Below, piece after piece: positions 14,710 through 16,751 of a stretch of 16,751 nt of DNA; the stretch's first letter is position 1, and every line of letters starts with the position of its first letter. The translations under genes and the position numbers were made by a program. The notes below the pieces were generated by a model. It was not told where the DNA came from. It worked only from the letters and a program-made list of their open reading frames with translations, and searched no databases. The stretch is from positions 1-16,751 of the forward strand of contig CAZYEI010000029.1 in NCBI GenBank assembly GCA_964646425.1, read 5' to 3'. The stretch comes from CAZYEI01 sp964646425 (lineage in GTDB: Bacteria > Bacillota_I > Bacilli_A > RFN20 > JAISJY01).

Positions 14710-15813
14710 TTAATCTAGTGAAAATTCCAAAGATTTTAAAACTAGATATTTAGAATTTAAGAATCTATATTTTCCTTCTTTTTTATTTAAAATGGCAATT
14801 AAAGCCAATTTGTCAAAATAAGTAATTTCAATTTTTTGCAAATCAAAAATTATGTTATCATTTTTTTCATTTATTAGATCCACTAATAATTTTAAGGAAG
14901 TATTCTTAAGACAATCACTCATATTTAATTCAGCAACAGTATATGTCTCATCATTTAATTTAATCTTTTCAATACATTCTTTGCTAATAAGATAAAAACC
15001 ATCAATGCTTTTATAAAGATGATAAATGATATTTACCTTTTTGATGCTATTTTGATATTTATTAAATGATAAAATTATTAAGAATATAATAAAAAATATA
15101 ATTATTAAAAAAGTAATAATTCCTCCCTCGATTCCAAAATTACCACCATGATATAATTCTTGATTTGGAATAAGTATAGTGGTAAAAAAAGAGTCATTTG
15201 CTGTTATCCCACTTACTTTAATACCCCAAAAATTTCCTTGCAAAAAATTCCAAATAAAATGAAGGCCACTAACAAGAAATATATTCTTATATATTTTTAA
15301 CAAAATCCCACATAATATTCCAAATAAAAAAATATTTATTAATGATAATAAAGAAATATTACTATTATTAATATGAAATATTGCAAAAAATAATGATGTA
15401 ATTATTATTGTTAAATCATAACCAAGTAAATTACCAATATATTCATATAAAATTCCTCTAATTAAATATTCCTCAAAAAAGGATTGAATAACCCAAAATA
15501 TCCCTATAAAAATAATAACAGTTATAGAAAACTTATTTTTTACTAATTCAATTTTATTCATTAATAATAAGATTATTATGATGCACATTGATAAAAGTGT
15601 GCCAATTAATATTCCTAAAAAATAATTATATAAATTTTTCCTGATTTTTTTAATTTTTAAATATTTAGATGGCCTTAAAACTGATATAAGTAAAATAAAT
15701 AAGAATAAGTAAATACTTACATTTTTTATATAAAAATTACTATTTGGAATTATTAGCATGATAATAAAAGAAGTAAGAATTAAAAAAATTCTTACTATTA
15801 GCTTTCTTTTCAA
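14710..15813 (-). CDS. CPBP-family intramembrane protease-like protein with an extra C-terminal soluble domain
   Basis: The 367-residue membrane protein has about eight hydrophobic segments and the three CPBP (CAAX-protease/bacteriocin-processing) motifs: EEYLIRG with Glu114, Glu115 and Arg119; FAIFH with His147; and HFIWN with His185 and Asn189. The family includes prenyl-protein endopeptidases and bacteriocin-immunity or processing proteins; the substrate here is unknown. After the last membrane segment (about 231-250) comes a soluble tail of about 110 residues, unusual for the family. Its part NIIFDLQKIEITYFDKLALI resembles the core strand and helix of a STAS domain, although the usual DSxG is DKLA, so this is tentative. 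The start codon is TTG at 15813, with GGAG 6 bases upstream inside the end of the preceding CPBP gene; no better start is in frame. The two genes are one base apart and surely co-transcribed. Confidence 0.88.
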   Translation of the reverse strand: MKRKLIVRIFLILTSFIIMLIIPNSNFYIKNVSIYLFLFILLISVLRPSKYLKIKKIRKNLYNYFLGILIGTLLSMCIIIILLLMNKIELVKNKFSITVIIFIGIFWVIQSFFEEYLIRGILYEYIGNLLGYDLTIIITSLFFAIFHINNSNISLLSLINIFLFGILCGILLKIYKNIFLVSGLHFIWNFLQGNFWGIKVSGITANDSFFTTILIPNQELYHGGNFGIEGGIITFLIIIFFIIFLIILSFNKYQNSIKKVNIIYHLYKSIDGFYLISKECIEKIKLNDETYTVAELNMSDCLKNTSLKLLVDLINEKNDNIIFDLQKIEITYFDKLALIAILNKKEGKYRFLNSKYLVLKSLEFSLD

Positions 15814-15814
15814 A

Positions 15815-16648
15815 TTATACTCCTAATATGCAATGAAGAATATTTGAAATACTAGAACTATTTCCCAATTCTCCTATTATTGGTAATAATATCATCAAAA
15901 GCCATTGAATTCCATTATATGTCATATGAAACATAATAGGTGTTGCTAAGTTTTTATTTTTATAATATAAAAATGTCATAATAAATGCAGGAACAACATA
16001 TTGTAATAAACTTTTTAAATCTTCTAAGAGAGTACCAGATAAAATACTTGAAAGATAATGAATTGCTACAAAGGAAACTACGGTAATAATAAATGCATAA
16101 AGGGTTTTTGTTTTTTGTTGAAGTCCTCTAAATATAAAGTAACGAAAAATAATTTCTTCAACTATCGGTGCCATTACAACGACAAATATAAATCCTAATA
16201 ATTTATAATTGTATATAATAGATTCAACAGCATCTTGATTGCTAGATGTTATTTTATCATCGCCAAATAAAGCAGTTTCCACATAACTTACAATACACAT
16301 TATTATCCAAGTAACCCCAACAAATGTTATTGCTTTTCCAAAATTTTTCAAAGAAAAACCTTTCAAAATTTTCACTATTTTTTGTTTTCCAATAATAAAA
16401 CAAGTAGCAACAACAACAACTAATCCAGCAATTATTTGTGCAATAGTTTCTTCTAAAGAACTGTTATAATTACTGTTCAATAAATTTTTATTAAATAATG
16501 ACATTACTAAAAAAACTATACTTGATAAAATGAATAAATAGCAAATACCTATTCCTATTCCTATCCATGTTTGTTGTTCATTAGGAGCATCATCTTCAAT
16601 ATTTGATAACATGTATTCATCAAATTCTGATAATTCTTTATTTTCCAT
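15815..16648 (-). CDS. CPBP-family intramembrane metalloprotease-like protein
   Basis: The 277-residue protein starts with a charged cytoplasmic stretch of about 27 residues and then has about seven membrane segments. The family motifs are complete: EEIIFR with Glu164, Glu165 and Arg169; FVAIH with Phe193 and His197; and FHMTYN with His241 and Asn245. These residues form the putative metal site of CAAX-type (Abi/CPBP) proteases. Members in Gram-positive bacteria often sit beside bacteriocin or peptide-export genes; none is present here, so a peptide-processing or immunity role is not supported by the context. The ATG at 16648 follows AGAGGTG at 7 bases. It is the first gene after the 5S rRNA and is followed after one base by a second, diverged CPBP gene. 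Confidence 0.94.
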   Translation of the reverse strand: MENKELSEFDEYMLSNIEDDAPNEQQTWIGIGIGICYLFILSSIVFLVMSLFNKNLLNSNYNSSLEETIAQIIAGLVVVVATCFIIGKQKIVKILKGFSLKNFGKAITFVGVTWIIMCIVSYVETALFGDDKITSSNQDAVESIIYNYKLLGFIFVVVMAPIVEEIIFRYFIFRGLQQKTKTLYAFIITVVSFVAIHYLSSILSGTLLEDLKSLLQYVVPAFIMTFLYYKNKNLATPIMFHMTYNGIQWLLMILLPIIGELGNSSSISNILHCILGV

Positions 16649-16673
16649 TTATTTGCACCTCTTTCTTTATTAT

Positions 16674-16679
16674 ATTATA
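16674..16679 (-). promoter_or_regulatory. Possible promoter -10 box of the CPBP pair
   Basis: A perfect TATAAT (16679-16674 on the minus strand) lies 25 bases before the CPBP start codon. No recognisable -35 box lies 16-18 bases upstream, and the whole stretch is nearly pure A and T, so the match could be chance. Read-through from the rRNA operon is the alternative. Confidence 0.35.
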
Positions 16680-16682
16680 CAT

Positions 16683-16709
16683 CTTTTATTATAAAAAATA
16701 TAATAAAAG
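16683..16709. repeat. AT-only inverted repeat between 5S rRNA and the CPBP gene
   Basis: CTTTTATTATA at 16683-16693 and TATAATAAAAG at 16699-16709 are perfect complements with five A residues between them. The stem has only one G-C pair, so it would be weak in RNA. It may be a secondary rRNA-operon terminator or simply low complexity. Confidence 0.5.
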
Positions 16710-16721
16710 AAAAAAATAGAC

Positions 16722-16728
16722 AAAAAAA
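16722..16728 (-). terminator. T-tract ending the rRNA operon
   Basis: Seven T residues follow the 5S rRNA end directly on the minus strand. In this layout the closing helix of 5S rRNA serves as, or adjoins, the terminator stem; its other arm would be outside the window. Confidence 0.55.
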
Positions 16729-16751
16729 GACCTGGCAACGTGCTATTCTCA
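16729..16751 (-). rRNA. rrf: 5S ribosomal RNA, 3' end only (runs off the right edge)
   Basis: Read on the minus strand, the last 23 bases are TGAGAATAGCACGTTGCCAG followed by GTC. This matches the conserved 3' part of Bacilli and mollicute 5S rRNA (GAGAGTAGGACGYYGCCA-type ending), with the final bases available to form helix I with the missing 5' end. A T-tract follows at once. About 90 bases of the gene lie beyond the window. It implies that an rRNA operon precedes the CPBP genes on the same strand. The exact 3' end is estimated. Confidence 0.78.

Noticed and set aside
14693..14712. Possible terminator between the CPBP pair and trxA
   Set aside because: The inverted repeat around TGCA is imperfect, short and without a T-tract; it overlaps the approach to the trxA promoter.
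14710..16648. Bacteriocin-immunity or phage-defence island
   Set aside because: CPBP motifs alone do not show this; no bacteriocin, exporter, toxin, nuclease or mobile gene is beside them.

Overview
The window is AT-rich and densely packed, and every gene I can support lies on the minus strand. It looks like the chromosome of a low-GC Gram-positive bacterium, either a gut-type member of Bacilli or a mollicute relative such as the RF39 or Acholeplasma-like lineages. Supporting signs are strong AGGAGG-type ribosome sites, sigma-A promoters with near-consensus boxes 17 bases apart, intrinsic terminators, the pcrA-ligA gene order, and lipoproteins with Gram-positive style anchors. TGA works as a stop codon (an ATGA overlap joins the Nudix and rsuA genes), so this is not a Mycoplasma-type genetic code. 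The placement is inference; no phylogenetic marker was compared.

Reading right to left, in the direction of transcription: the right edge holds the last bases of a 5S rRNA followed by a T-tract, so an rRNA operon ends here. Next is a two-gene unit of CPBP-family (CAAX-protease-like) membrane proteins, the second with an extra soluble C-terminal domain. Thioredoxin (trxA) follows with its own promoter and terminator. A Nudix hydrolase overlaps an RsuA-type 16S rRNA pseudouridine synthase, and that unit ends in a 32-base perfect palindrome. A fully consensus promoter (TTGACA, 17 bases, TATAAT) then drives two related surface lipoproteins. Each has a Ser/Asn-rich tether and four helical repeats of about 70 residues, but their C-terminal domains differ; one carries GLUG-like beta repeats.

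The middle is housekeeping: a PcrA/UvrD-type helicase translationally linked to NAD-dependent DNA ligase, sharing roles in replication and repair. After the ligase terminator comes a three-gene unit made of an RDD membrane protein, purine nucleoside phosphorylase (deoD) and a membrane-anchored NERD-like protein whose usual nuclease residues are changed. The left end holds a promoter, a small putative secreted protein whose start codon appears damaged, and a large MacB/FtsX-type ABC transporter fusion that runs off the window.

There is no mobile element, CRISPR array, tRNA or riboswitch that I can see, and no stretch over 300 bases lacks a gene. Most of the window is ordinary core genome. The less ordinary items are the CPBP protein with a possible STAS-like tail, the paired repeat lipoproteins, the altered NERD protein and the broken-looking start upstream of the ABC transporter.
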